NCBI RefSeq assembly: GCF_905475345.1
Contig: NC_066587.1
Span: forward strand, 9,849,070-9,913,069
Length of the DNA stretch: 64,000 bases
Direction of reading: 5' to 3'
Source of the DNA: Vespula vulgaris
Lineage: Eukaryota; Arthropoda; Insecta; Hymenoptera; Vespidae
Part shown: one piece after another, positions 49,201 through 60,330 of the stretch
How the letters are laid out: the number at the start of each line of letters is the position of its first letter
Position numbering within the stretch: position 1 is the stretch's first letter
The notes under the pieces: model-generated
What the model was told of the DNA's origin: nothing
The model's input: the letters and a program-made list of their open reading frames with translations, nothing else
Database searches by the model: none
Program-made: the position numbers and the translations under genes

Positions 49201-49837
49201 GAGCCCGCACACGCGAGCGCGGGCCGCGGTGAACTCGCACACGCGAGCGCGTGCCGCGGTGAGACCGCACAGCTGAGCGCGGGCCGCGTTGAGCTCGAAA
49301 ATGCCAATGCGGTTCGCGTTGAGCTCGCACACGCCAGCGCGGGCCGCGCTGAGCTCCCACATGCGAGCGCGTGCCGCGGTGAGACCACACACGCGAGCGA
49401 GGGCCGCAGAGAGCTCGCACAAGCGACCGCGGGCCAGGGTGAGATCGCACACGCCAGCGCGGGCCGCGGTGAGATCGCACACGCCAGCGCGGGCTGCTGT
49501 GAGCTCGCACACGCGAGCGCGGGCCGCGGTGAGCTCGTACACGCGAGCGCGGGCCGCTGTGAGCTCGCACACGCGAGCTCGAACCGCGGTGAGCTCGCAC
49601 ACGCGAGCGCGGGCCGCGGTGAGCTCGCACACTCCAGCGCAGGTCGCGGTGATCCCGAAAATCCCAGGCGCGGTCCGCGTTGAACTCGCACACGCGAGCG
49701 TGGGCCGCGGTGAGCTCGCACACGCGAGAACGAGCCAGGGTGAGCTCGCACACGCGATCGCGGGCCGAGGTGAGATCGCACACGCCAGCGCGGACCGCGG
49801 TGATCTCCAAAAACTCCGGCGTGGTCCGCGGTGAGCT

Positions 49838-49852
49838 CGCGCGCGCGCGCGC
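49838..49852. repeat. CG dinucleotide run, copy A left
   Basis: Fifteen bases of alternating C and G arise where GAGCTCG is followed by a CG-expanded monomer. Alternating CG tracts are the classic Z-DNA-prone sequence, but whether this one forms it is inference. Confidence 0.9.
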
Positions 49853-50140
49853 AGGGCTAGGTGAGCTCGGAAATCGCCGGCGTGGCCCGCGATGAGATCG
49901 CGCGCACGCGCACGGGCCGCGTTGAGCTCGCACACTCCATCGCAGGCCGCGGTGAGCCCGAAAAACGCCGGCGCGGTCCGCGGTGAGCTCGGACACGCGA
50001 TCGCGGGCCGAGGAGAGATCGCACACGCCAGCGCGGGCCGCGGTGAGCACGAAAAACGCCGGCGCGGGCCGCGGTGAGCTCGCACACGCAATCGCGGGCC
50101 GAGGAGAGATCCCACACGCCATCGCGGGCCGCGGTGAGCT

Positions 50141-50156
50141 CGCGCGCGCGCGCGCG
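50141..50156. repeat. CG dinucleotide run, copy A right
   Basis: Sixteen bases of alternating C and G lie exactly 303 bases after the left run of the same copy. Confidence 0.9.
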
Positions 50157-53100
50157 GGGCGCGGAGAGATCGGAAGTCGCCAGCGCGTACCGCGGTGAGC
50201 TCGCGCACGCCAGCGCGGGCCGCGGTGAGCTCGCACACGCTAGCGCGGGCCGCGGTGAGCACGCACACGCGAGCGCTGGCCACGCTGAGCACGCACACGC
50301 GAGCGCGGGCCGCGGTGAGCTCGCACACATCAGCGCAGGCCGCGGTGATCCCGGAAAACGCCAGCGCGGGCTTCGTTGAGCTCGAAAAACGCAGGCGCGG
50401 GCCGCGGGTAGCTCGCACACGCTAGCGCGGGCCGCGGTTAGCTCGCACACGCGAGCGCGGGGTGCGGTGAGCTCGGAAATCGCCGGCGCGGGCCGCGGTT
50501 AGTTCGCACACGACAGCGCGGGCCGCGGTGAGCTCGAAAAACGCCAGCGCGGGTCGCGGTGAGCTCGAAAAACGCCTGCGCGAGCCGCGGTGAGATTGCA
50601 CACACGAGCGCGTGCCGCGGTGAGCCCGCACACCTGAGGGCGGGCCGCGTTGAGCTCGAATATGCCAATGCGGGCCGCGTTGAGCTCGAATATGCCAATG
50701 CGGGCCGCGGTCAGCTCGCACACGCGAACGCGGGCTGCTGTGAGCTCGCACACGCGAGCGCGGGCCGCGGTGTGCTCGCACACGCCAGCGCGGGCCGCGG
50801 ATAGCTCGCAAACGGCAGCGCGGGCCGCGGTGAGCTCGCACACGCCAGCGCGGTTTGCCGTGAGCTCGCGCACGCCAGCGTGGGCCGCGGTGAGTTTGCG
50901 CGCGCGAGCGCGGGGAGCGGTGACCCCGCACACCTGAGCGCGGGCCGCTTTGAGCTCGAAAATGCCAATGCGGGTCGCGTTGAGATCGCACACGCCAGCG
51001 CGGGCCGCGGTGAGCTCGCACATGCGAGCGCGTGCCGCGGTGTTCTCACACACGCGCGAGCGGGCTGCGGTGATCTCGCACATGCGAGCGCTGGCAGCGG
51101 TGAGCTTGCACACACCAGCGCAGGCCGCGGTGATCCCGGAAAACGCCAGCGCGGGCAGCGTTGAGCTCGAAAAACGCCGGCGCGGGCCGCGGATAGCTCG
51201 CACACGCGAGCGCGGACCGCAGTGAGCTCGAAAAACGGCGGCGCGGGCAGCGAATATCTCGCACACATCAGCGCGGACCTCGGTGAGCTCGTACACTTCA
51301 GCGCGGTTTGCGGTGAGCTCGCACACGCCAGCGCGGGACGCGGTGAGTTCGCGCGCGCGAGCGCGGGGCGCGGTGAGCTCGCACACGCCAACGCAGGCCG
51401 CAGTTAGCTCGAACACGCCAGCGCGGGCCGCGGTGAGCTCGAAAAACGCCGGCCCGGGCCGCGGTGAGCTCGCACAAGCGAGCGCATGCCGCGGTGAGCT
51501 CGCAAATGCCAATGCGGGTCGCGTTGAGCTCGCACACGCCAGCGCGGGCCGCGCTGAGCTCCCACATGCGAGCGCGTGCCGCGGTGAGACCACACACGCG
51601 AGCGAGGGCCGCAGAGAGCTCGCACAAGCGTGCGCGGGCCAGGGTGAGATCGCACACGCCAGCGCGGGCCGCGGTGAGCACGAAAAACGCCGGCCCGGGC
51701 CGCGGGGAGCTCGCACACACCAGCGCAGGCCGCGGTGAGCCCGCACTCCTGCGAGCGGGATGCGGTGAGCCCGAAAAACCCCGGCGCGGGCCGCGGTGAG
51801 CTCGCACACGCGAGCGCGAGCCGCGGTGAGCTCGCACAAGCCAGCATGGGCCGCGTTGAACTCGAAACACGCCGGCGCCGGCCGCGATGAGCTCGCACAC
51901 ACAAGCGCAGGCCGCGGTGAGCTCAAAAAACGCCAGCGCAGGCCGCGGTGAGCCCACACTCCTGAGAGCGGGCCGCGGTGAGCTCGAAAAACGCCAATGC
52001 GTGTCGCGGTGAGCTCGCACTCGCCAGCGCGGGCCGCGGTGAGCCCGCACACGCCAGCGAGTGCCGCGGTGAGCTCGCGCACGCGAGAGCGGGACCCGGT
52101 GAACTCGCACACGCGAGCGCGGGACGCGGTGAGCTCGCACACGCGAGGGCTGGCCGGGGTGAGCTCGAAAAACGGCGGCGCAGGCCGCGGATAGCTCGCA
52201 CACATCAGCGCGGCCCACGGTGAGCTCGCACACGCGAGAGCGGGCCGCGGTGAACTCGCACACACGAGCGCGGGACGCGGTGAGCTCGCACACCTGAGCG
52301 CGGGCCGCGTTGAGCTCGAAAATGCCAATGCGGGTCGCGTTGAGCTCGCACACGCCAGCGCGGGCCGCGCTGAGCTCCCACATGCGAGCGCGTGCCGCGG
52401 TGAGCCCACACACGCGAGCTCGGGCCGCAGAGAGCTTGCACAAGCGAGCGCGGGCCGAGGTGAGCTCGCACACGCCAGCGCGGGCCGCGGTCAGCTCGAA
52501 AAACGCCGGCGAGGGACGCTGTGAGCTCGTACACGCGAGCGCGGGCCGCGGTGAGATCGCAGATGCCAGCGCGGGACGCGGTAGGCTCGCACACGCGAGC
52601 GCGGGCCGTGGTCAGCTCGTACTTGCGAGTGCGGGCCGAGGTGAGCTCGCACACGCCAGCGCGGGCCGCGGTGAGCTCGTACACGCGAGCGCGGGCCGAG
52701 GTGAGATCGCAGATGCCAGCGCGGGACGCGGTAGGCTCGCACACGCCAGCGCCGGCCGCGGTGAGATCGAAATACGCCGGCGCGGGACCCGGTGAGCTCG
52801 CACACGCGATTGCGGGCCGCGGTGAGCTCGCACACGCCAGCATGGGCCGCGGTGATCTCGAAAAACGCCAATGCGGGACTCTGTGAGCTCGAACACGCGA
52901 GTGCGAGCCGCGGAGAGCTCGCACACGCGATCGCGGGCCGAGGTGAGATCGCACACGCCAGCGCGGGCCGCGGTGAGCTCGAAAAACGCCGGCGCGGTCC
53001 GCGGTGAGCTCGCGCGCGAGCGCGCTGGGCGCGGTGAGCTCGAAAATCGCCGGCGTGGACCGCGGTGAGCTCGCGCGGGCGCGCGGGGCCGAGGTGAGCT

Positions 53101-53792
53101 CGAAAAAGCCGACACTGGCCGCGGTGAGCTCGAAAAACGCAGGCGCGGCCTGCTGTGAGCTCTCACACGCGAGCGTGGGCCGCGGTGAGCTCGCACAGGC
53201 GAGCGCGGGCCGCATTGAGCTCGAACACGCGAGCGCGAGCCGCGGTGAGCTTGCACACGCAAGCGCGGGCCGCGGTGAGCCCGCACACGCGAGCGCGGGC
53301 CGCGGTGAACTCGCACACGCGAGCGCGTGCCGCGGTGAGACCGCACAGCTGAGCGCGGGCCGCGTTGAGCTCGAAAATGCCAATGCGGTTCGCGTTGAGC
53401 TCGCACACGCCAGCGCGGGCCGCGCTGAGCTCCCACATGCGAGCGCGTGCCGCGGTGAGACCACACACGCGAGCGAGGGCCGCAGAGAGCTCGCACAAGC
53501 GACCGCGGGCCAGGGTGAGATCTCACACGCCAGCGCGGGCCGCGGTGAGATCGCACACGCCAGCGCGGGCTGCTGTGAGCTCGCACACGCGAGCGCGGGC
53601 CGCGGTGAGCTCGTACACGCGAGCGCGGGCCGCTGTGAGCTCGCACACGCGAGCTCGAACCGCGGTGAGCTCGCACACGCGAGCGCGGGCCGCGGTGAGC
53701 TCGCACACTCCAGCGCAGGTCGCGGTGATCCCGAAAATCCCAGGCGCGGTCCGCGTTGAACTCGCACACGCGAGCGTGGTCCGCGGTGAGCT

Positions 53793-53807
53793 CGCGCGCG
53801 CGCGCGC
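53793..53807. repeat. CG dinucleotide run, copy B left
   Basis: Fifteen bases of alternating C and G, at the equivalent of 49838 in copy A. Confidence 0.9.
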
Positions 53808-54095
53808 AGGGCTAGGTGAGCTCGGAAATCGCCGGCGTGGCCCGCGATGAGATCGCGCGCACGCGCACGGGCCGCGTTGAGCTCGCACACTCCATCGCAG
53901 GCCGCGGTGAGCCCGAAAAACGCCGGCGCGGTCCGCGGTGAGCTCGGACACGCGATCGCGGGCCGAGGAGAGATCGCACACGCCAGCGCGGGCCGCGGTG
54001 AGCACGAAAAACGCCGGCGCGGGCCGCGGTGAGCTCGCACACGCAATCGCGGGCCGAGGAGAGATCTCACACGCCATCGCGGGCCGCGGTGAGCT

Positions 54096-54111
54096 CGCGC
54101 GCGCGCGCGCG
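54096..54111. repeat. CG dinucleotide run, copy B right
   Basis: Sixteen bases of alternating C and G, again 303 bases after its partner. Confidence 0.9.
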
Positions 54112-57100
54112 GGGCGCGGAGAGATCGGAAGTCGCCAGCGCGTACCGCGGTGAGCTCGCGCACGCCAGCGCGGGCCGCGGTGAGCTCGCACACGCTAGCG
54201 CGGGCCGCGGTGAGCACGCACACGCGAGCGCTGGCCGCGCTGAGCACGCACACGCGAGCGCGGGCCGCGGTGAGCTCGCACACATCAGCGCAGGCCGCGG
54301 TGATCCCGGAAAACGCCAGCGCGGGCTTCGTTGAGCTCGAAAAACGCCGGCGCGGGCCGCGGGTAGCTCGCACACGCTAGCGCGGGCCGCGGTTAGCTCG
54401 CACACGCGAGCGCGGGGTGCGGTGAGCTCGGAAATCGCCGGCGCGGGCCGCGGTTAGTTCGCACACGACAGCGCGGGCCGCGGTGAGCTCGAAAAACGCC
54501 AGCGCGGGTCGCGGTGAGCTCGAAAAACGCCTGCGCGAGCCGCGGTGAGATTGCACACACGAGCGCGTGCCGCGGTGAGCCCGCACACCTGAGGGCGGGC
54601 CGCGTTGAGCTCGAATATGCCAATGCGGGCCGCGTTGAGCTCGAATATGCCAATGCGGGCCGCGGTCAGCTCGCACACGCGAACGCGGGCTGCTGTGAGC
54701 TCGCACACGCGAGCGCGGGCCGCGGTGTGCTCGCACACGCCAGCGCGGGCCGCGGATAGCTCGCAAACGGCAGCGCGGGCCGCGGTGAGCTCGCACACGC
54801 CAGCGCGGTTTGCCGTGAGCTCGCGCACGCCAGCGTGGGCCGCGGTGAGTTTGCGCGCGCGAGCGCGGGGAGCGGTGACCCCGCACACCTGAGCGCGGGC
54901 CGCTTTGAGCTCGAAAATGCCAATGCGGGTCGCGTTGAGATCGCACACGCCAGCGCGGGCCGCGGTGAGCTCGCACATGCGAGCGCGTGCCGCGGTGTTC
55001 TCACACACGCGCGAGCGGGCCGCGGTGATCTCGCACATGCGAGCGCTGGCAGCGGTGAGCTTGCACACACCAGCGCAGGCCGCGGTGATCCCGGAAAACG
55101 CCAGCGCGGGCAGCGTTGAGCTCGAAAAACGCCGGCGCGTGCCGCGGATAGCTCGCACACGCGAGCGCGGACCGCAGTGAGCTCGAAAAACGGCGGCGCG
55201 GGCAGCGAATATCTCGCACACATCAGCGCGGACCTCGGTGAGCTCGTACACTTCAGCGCGGTTTGCGGTGAGCTCGCACACGCCAGCGCGGGACGCGGTG
55301 AGTTCGCGCGCGCGAGCGCGGGGCGCGGTGAGCTCGCACACGCCAACGCAGGCCGCAGTTAGCTCGAACACGCCAGCGCGGGCCGCGGTGAGCTCGAAAA
55401 ACGCCGGCCCGGGCCGCGGTGAGCTCGCACAAGCGAGCGCATGCCGCGGTGAGCTCGCAAATGCCAATGCGGGTCGCGTTGAGCTCGCACACGCCAGCGC
55501 GGGCCGCGCTGAGCTCCCACATGCGAGCGCGTGCCGCGGTGAGCTCGCACACGCGAGCGCGGGCCGCGGTGTGCTCGCACACGCCAGCGCGGGCCGCGGA
55601 TAGCTCGCAAACGGCAGCGCGGGCCGCGGTGAGCTCGCACACGCCAGCGCGGTTTGCCGTGAGCTCGCGCACGCCAGCGTGGGCCGCGGTGAGCACGAAA
55701 AACGCCGGCCCGGGCCGCGGGGAGCTCGCACACACCAGCGCAGGCCGCGGTGAGCCCGCACTCCTGCGAGCGGGATGCGGTGAGCCCGAAAAACCCCGGC
55801 GCGGGCCGCGGTGAGCTCGCACAAGCGAGCGCATGCCGCGGTGAGCTCGCAAATGCCAATGCGGGTCGCGTTGAGCTCGCACACGCCAGCGCGGGCCGCG
55901 CTGAGCTCCCACATGCGAGCGCGTGCCGCGGTGAGACCACACACGCGAGCGAGGGCCGCAGAGAGCTCGCACAAGCGAGCGCGGGCCAGGGTGAGATCGC
56001 ACACGCCAGCGCGGGCCGCGGTGAGCACGAAAAACGCCGGCCCGGGCCGCGGGGAGCTCGCACACACCAGCGCAGGCCGCGGTGAGCCCGCACTCCTGCG
56101 AGCGGGATGCGGTGAGCCCGAAAAACCCCGGCGCGGGCCGCGGTGAGCTCGCACACGCGAGCGCGAGCCGCGGTGAGCTCGCACAAGCCAGCATGGGCCG
56201 CGTTGAACTCGAAACACGCCGGCGCCGGCCGCGATGAGCTCGCACACACAAGCGCAGGCCGCGGTGAGCTCAAAAAACGCCAGCGCAGGCCGCGGTGAGC
56301 CCACACTCCTGAGAGCGGGCCGCGGTGAGCTCGAAAAACGCCAATGCGTGTCGCGGTGAGCTCGCACTCGCCAGCGCGGGCCGCGGTGAGCCCGCCCACG
56401 CCAGCGAGTGCCGCGGTGAGCTCGCGCACGCGAGAGCGGGCCGCGGTGAACTCGCACACGCGAGCGCGGGACGCGGTGAGCTCGCACACGCGAGGGCTGG
56501 CCGGGGTGAGCTCGAAAAACGGCGGCGCAGGCCGCGGATAGCTCGCACACATCAGCGCGGCCCACGGTGAGCTCGCACACGCGAGAGCGGGCCGCGGTGA
56601 ACTCGCACACACGAGCGCGGGACGCGGTGAGCTCGCACACCTGAGCGCGGGCCGCGTTGAGCTAGAAAATGCCAATGCGGGTCGCGTTGAGCTCGCACAC
56701 GCCAGCGCGGGCCGCGCTGAGCTCCCACATGCGAGCGCGTGCCGCGGTGAGCCCACACACGCGAGCTCGGGCCGCAGAGAGCTTGCACAAGCGAGCGCGG
56801 GCCGAGGTGAGCTCGCACACGCCAGCGCGGGCCGCGGTCAGCTCGAAAAACGCCGGCGAGGGACGCTGTGAGCTCGTACACGCGAGCGCGGGCCGCGGTG
56901 AGATCGCAGATGCCAGCGCGGGACGCGGTAGGCTCGCACACGCGAGCGCGGGCCGTGGTCAGCTCGTACTTGCGAGCGCGGGCCGAGGTGAACTCGCACA
57001 CGCCAGCGCGGGCCGCGGTGAGCTCGTACACGCGAGCGCGGGCCGAGGTGAGATCGCAGATGCCAGCTCAGGACGCGGTAGGCTCGCACACGCCAGCGCC

Positions 57101-57780
57101 GGCCGCGGTGAGATCGAAATACGCCGGCACGGGACCCGGTGAGCTCGCACACGCGATTGCGTGCCGCGGTGAGCTCGCACACGCCAGCATGGGCCGCGGT
57201 GATCTCGAAAAACGCCAATGCGGGACTCTGTGAGCTCGAACACGCGAGTGCGAGCCGCGGAGAGCTCGCACACGCGATCGCGGGCCGAGGTGAGATCGCA
57301 CACGCCAGCGCGGGCCGCGGTGAGCTCGAAAAACGCCGGCGCGGTCCGCGGTGAGCTCGCGCGCGAGCGCGCTGGGCGCGGTGAGCTCGAAAATCGCCGG
57401 CGTGGACCGCGGTGAGCTTGCACACGCGAGCGCGGGCCGCGGTGAGCTCGCACACGCTAGCGCGGGACGCGGTGAGCACGCACACGCGAGCGCTGGCCGC
57501 GCTGAGCACGCACACGCGAGCTCGAACCGCGGTGAGCTCGCACACGCGAGCGCGGGCCGCGGTGAGCTCGCACACTCCAGCGCAGGTCGCGGTGATCCCG
57601 AAAATCCCAGGCGCGGTCCGCGTTGAACTCGCACACGCGAGCGTGGGCCGCGGTGAGCTCGCACACGCGAGAACGAGCCAGGGTAAGCTCGCACACGCGA
57701 TCGCGGGCCGAGGTGAGATCGCACACGCCAGCGCGGACCGCGGTGATCTCGAAAAACTCCGGCGTGGTCCGCGGTGAGCT

Positions 57781-57795
57781 CGCGCACGCGCGCGC
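57781..57795. repeat. CG dinucleotide run, copy C left (interrupted)
   Basis: This is the same position in copy C, broken by one A (CGCGCACGCGCGCGC). Its partner starts at 58084. Confidence 0.85.
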
Positions 57796-58083
57796 AGGGC
57801 TAGGTGAGCTCGGAAATCGCCGGCGTGGCCCGCGATGAGATCGCGCGCACGCGCACGGGCCGCGTTGAGCTCGCACACTCCAGCGCAGGCCGCGGTGAGC
57901 CCGAAAAACGCCGGCGCGGTCCGCGGTGAGCTCGGACACGCGATCGCGGGCCGAGGAGAGATCGCACACGCCAGCGCGGGCCGCGGTGAGCACGAAAAAC
58001 GCCGGCGCGGGCCGCGGTGAGCTCGCACACGCAATCGCGGGCCGAGGAGAGATCCCACACGCCATCGCGGGCCGCGGTGAGTT

Positions 58084-58099
58084 CGCGCGCGCGCGCGCG
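58084..58099. repeat. CG dinucleotide run, copy C right
   Basis: Sixteen bases of alternating C and G, 303 bases after the left run. Confidence 0.9.
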
Positions 58100-59896
58100 G
58101 GGCGCGGAGAGATCGGAAATCGCCAGCGCGTACCGCGGTGAGCTCGCGCACGCCAGCGCGGGCCGCGGTGAGCTCGCACACGCTAGCGCGGGCCGCGGTG
58201 AGCACGCACACGCGAGCGCTGGCCGCGCTGAGCACGCACACGCGAGTGCGCGCCGCGGTGAGCTCGCACACATCAGCGCAGGCCGCGGTGATCCCGGAAA
58301 ACGCCAGCGCGGGCTTCGTTGAGCTCGAAAAACGCCGGCGCGGGCCGCGGGTAGCTCGCACACGCTAGCGCGGGCCGCGGTTAGCTCGCACACGCGAGCG
58401 CGGGGTGCGGTGAGCTCGGAAATCGCCGGCGCGGGCCGCGGTTAGTTCGCACACGACAGCGCGGGTCGCGGTGAGCTCGAAAAACGCCAGCGCGGGTCGC
58501 GGTGAGCTCGAAAAACGCCTGCGCGAGCCGCGGTGAGATTGCACACACGAGCGCGTGCCGCGGTGAGCCCGCACACCTGAGGGCGGGCCGCGTTGAGCTC
58601 GAATATGCCAATGCGGGCCGCGTTGAGCTCGAATATGCCAATGCGGGCCGCGGTCAGCTCGCACACGCGAACGCGGGCCGCGGTGTGCTCGCACACGCCA
58701 GCGCGGGCCGCGGATAGCTCGCAAACGGCAGCGCGGGCCGCGGTAAGCTCGCACACGCCAGCGCGGTTTGCCGTGAGCTCGCGCACGCCAGCGTGGGCCG
58801 CGGTGAGTTTGCGCGCGCGAGCGCGGGGAGCGGTGACCCCGCACACCTGAGCGCGGGCCGCTTTGAGCTCGAAAATGCCAATGCGGGTCGCGTTGAGATC
58901 GCACACGCCAGCGCGGGCCGCGGTGAGCTCGCACATGCGAGCGCGTGCCGCGGTGTTCTCACACACGCGCGAGCGGGCCGCGGTGATCTCGCACATGCGA
59001 GCGCTGGCAGCGGTGAGCTTGCACACACCAGCGCAGGCCGCGGTGATCCCGGAAAACGCCAGCGCGGGCAGCGTTGAGCTCGAAAAACGCCGGCGCGGGC
59101 CGCGGATAGCTCGCACACGCGAGCGCGGACCGCAGTGAGTTCGAAAAACGGCGGCGCGGGCAGCGAATATCTCGCACACATCAGCGCGGACCTCGGTGAG
59201 CTCGCACACTTCAGCGCGGTTTGCGGTGAGCTCGCACACGCCAGCGCGGGACGCGGTGAGTTCGCGCGCGCGAGCGCGGGGCGCGGTGAGCTCGCACACG
59301 CCAGCGCAGGCCGCAGTTAGCTCGAACACGCCAGCGCGGGCCGCGGTGAGCTCGAAAAACGCCGACCCGGGCCGCGGTGAGCTCGCACAAGCGAGCGCAT
59401 GCCGCGGTGAGCTCGCAAATGCCAATGCGGGTCGCGTTGAGCTCGCACACGCCAGCGCGGGCCGCGCTGAGCTCCCACATGCGAGCGCGTGCCGCGGTGA
59501 GACCACACACGCGAGCGAGGGCCGCAGAGAGCTCGCACAAGCGAGCGCGGGCCAGGGTGAGATCGCACACGCCAGCGCGGGCCGCAGTTAGCTCGAACAC
59601 GCCAGCGCGGGCCGCGGTGAGCACGAAAAACGCCGGCCCGGGCCGCGGGGAGCTCGCACACACCAGCGCAGGCCGCGGAGAGCCCGCACTCCTGCGAGCG
59701 GGATGCGGTGAGCCCGAAAAACCCCGGCGCGGTCCGCGGTGAGCTCGCACACGCGAGCGTGGGCCGCGGTGAGCTCGCACACGCGAGAACGAGCCGCGGT
59801 GAGCTCGCACACGCGATCGCGGGCCGAGGTGAGATCGCACACGCCAGCGCGGGCTGCGGTGATCTCGAAAAACTCCGGCGTGATCCACGGTGAGCT

Positions 59897-59911
59897 CGCG
59901 CGCGCGCGCGC
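59897..59911. repeat. CG dinucleotide run, copy D left
   Basis: Fifteen bases of alternating C and G in the partial copy D. Confidence 0.9.
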
Positions 59912-60199
59912 AGGGCACGGTGAGCTCGGAAATCGCCGGCGTGGCCCGCGGTGAGATCGCGCGCACGCGCGGGGGCCGCGTTGAGCTCGCACACTCCAAC
60001 GCAGGCCGCGGTGAGCCCGAAAAACGCCGGCGCGGGCCGCGGTGAGCTCGCACACGCGATCGCGGGCCGAGGAGAGATCGCACACGCCAGCGCGGGCCGC
60101 GGTGAGCACGAAAAACGCCGGCGCGGGCCGCGGTGAGCTCGCACACCTGATCGAGGGCCGAGGAGAGATCCCACACGCCAGCGCGGGCCGCGGTGAGCT

Positions 60200-60215
60200 C
60201 GCGCGCGCGCGCGCG
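60200..60215. repeat. CG dinucleotide run, copy D right
   Basis: Sixteen bases of alternating C and G, 303 bases after the left run. The spacing is kept even though copy D is otherwise more diverged. Confidence 0.9.
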
Positions 60216-60330
60216 GGGCGCGGAGAGATCGGAAATCGCCAGCGCGGGCCGCGGTGAGCTCGCGCACGCCATCGCGGGCCGCGGATAGCTCGCACACGCG
60301 AGCGCGGGCCGCGGTGAGCTCAAAAAACGA

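Larger units (their letters stand above)
48031..51955. repeat. ~4-kb higher-order repeat, copy A (3925 bp)
   Basis: This is the first of three tandem copies, starting at CACACTCCTGAGAGCGGGC. It contains strings unique to this order: GCAGATGCCAGCGCGGGACG, CTGGGCGCGGTGAGCTCG, GAATATGCCAATGCGGGCCG in tandem, and the paired CG runs at 49838 and 50141. Offset to copy B is 3925 at the start, 4076 after a 151-base insertion in B, 3955 after a 121-base loss in B, and 4347 after a 392-base internal duplication in B. Long open frames here (46608-49781, 48536-50236 and 50499-52409 minus) are artefacts. Confidence 0.9.
51956..56302. repeat. ~4-kb higher-order repeat, copy B (4347 bp)
   Basis: This is the second tandem copy. 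Its extra length is accounted for exactly: 3925 plus 151 minus 121 plus 392 equals 4347. The 151-base insertion (near 52145-52300) is five monomers that also occur at 39970-40130. The 121-base loss is near 53780. The 392-base internal duplication places the string GCACAAGCGAGCGCATGCCG at both about 55427 and 55819. Aligned parts are almost identical to copy A by eye. Confidence 0.9.
56303..59730. repeat. ~4-kb higher-order repeat, copy C (shortened)
   Basis: This third copy follows B at offset 4347 up to about 57410. It then skips to a later point of the order, giving offset 3988 from about 57835, and loses one more monomer near 58665, giving offset 3958. It retains the 121-base segment that B lost. 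It ends at the CACTCCTGCGAGCGGGATGC string (59690), where it joins copy D. Confidence 0.88.
59731..60330. repeat. ~4-kb higher-order repeat, partial copy D
   Basis: This matches the part of copy A from about 49675 to 50300, including both CG runs (59897 and 60200) in the same 303-base spacing. It is more diverged than A, B and C are from each other (for example CAGGGCACGGTGAGC in place of CAGGGCTAGGTGAGC). It may be the older edge of the order. Confidence 0.82.

Noticed and set aside
46608..49781. A 1057-codon open reading frame on the minus strand
   Set aside because: It is a translation of the 30-bp array. The minus strand of the monomer lacks stop codons in most frames, and 30 is a multiple of three. 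The product cycles between ten-residue strings such as ELTAARAGVC, RAHRGPRWRV and SSPRPALACA each time a 31-bp monomer shifts the frame, which a real protein would not do.
52205..56640. Overlapping minus-strand open frames of 722 and 728 codons, and similar ones of 500-640 codons at 18039-19712, 30335-32251, 43760-45643 and 50499-52409
   Set aside because: They overlap each other and plus-strand frames, and their contents are duplicated with the higher-order repeats. Lengths follow the spacing of rare stop-creating variants.
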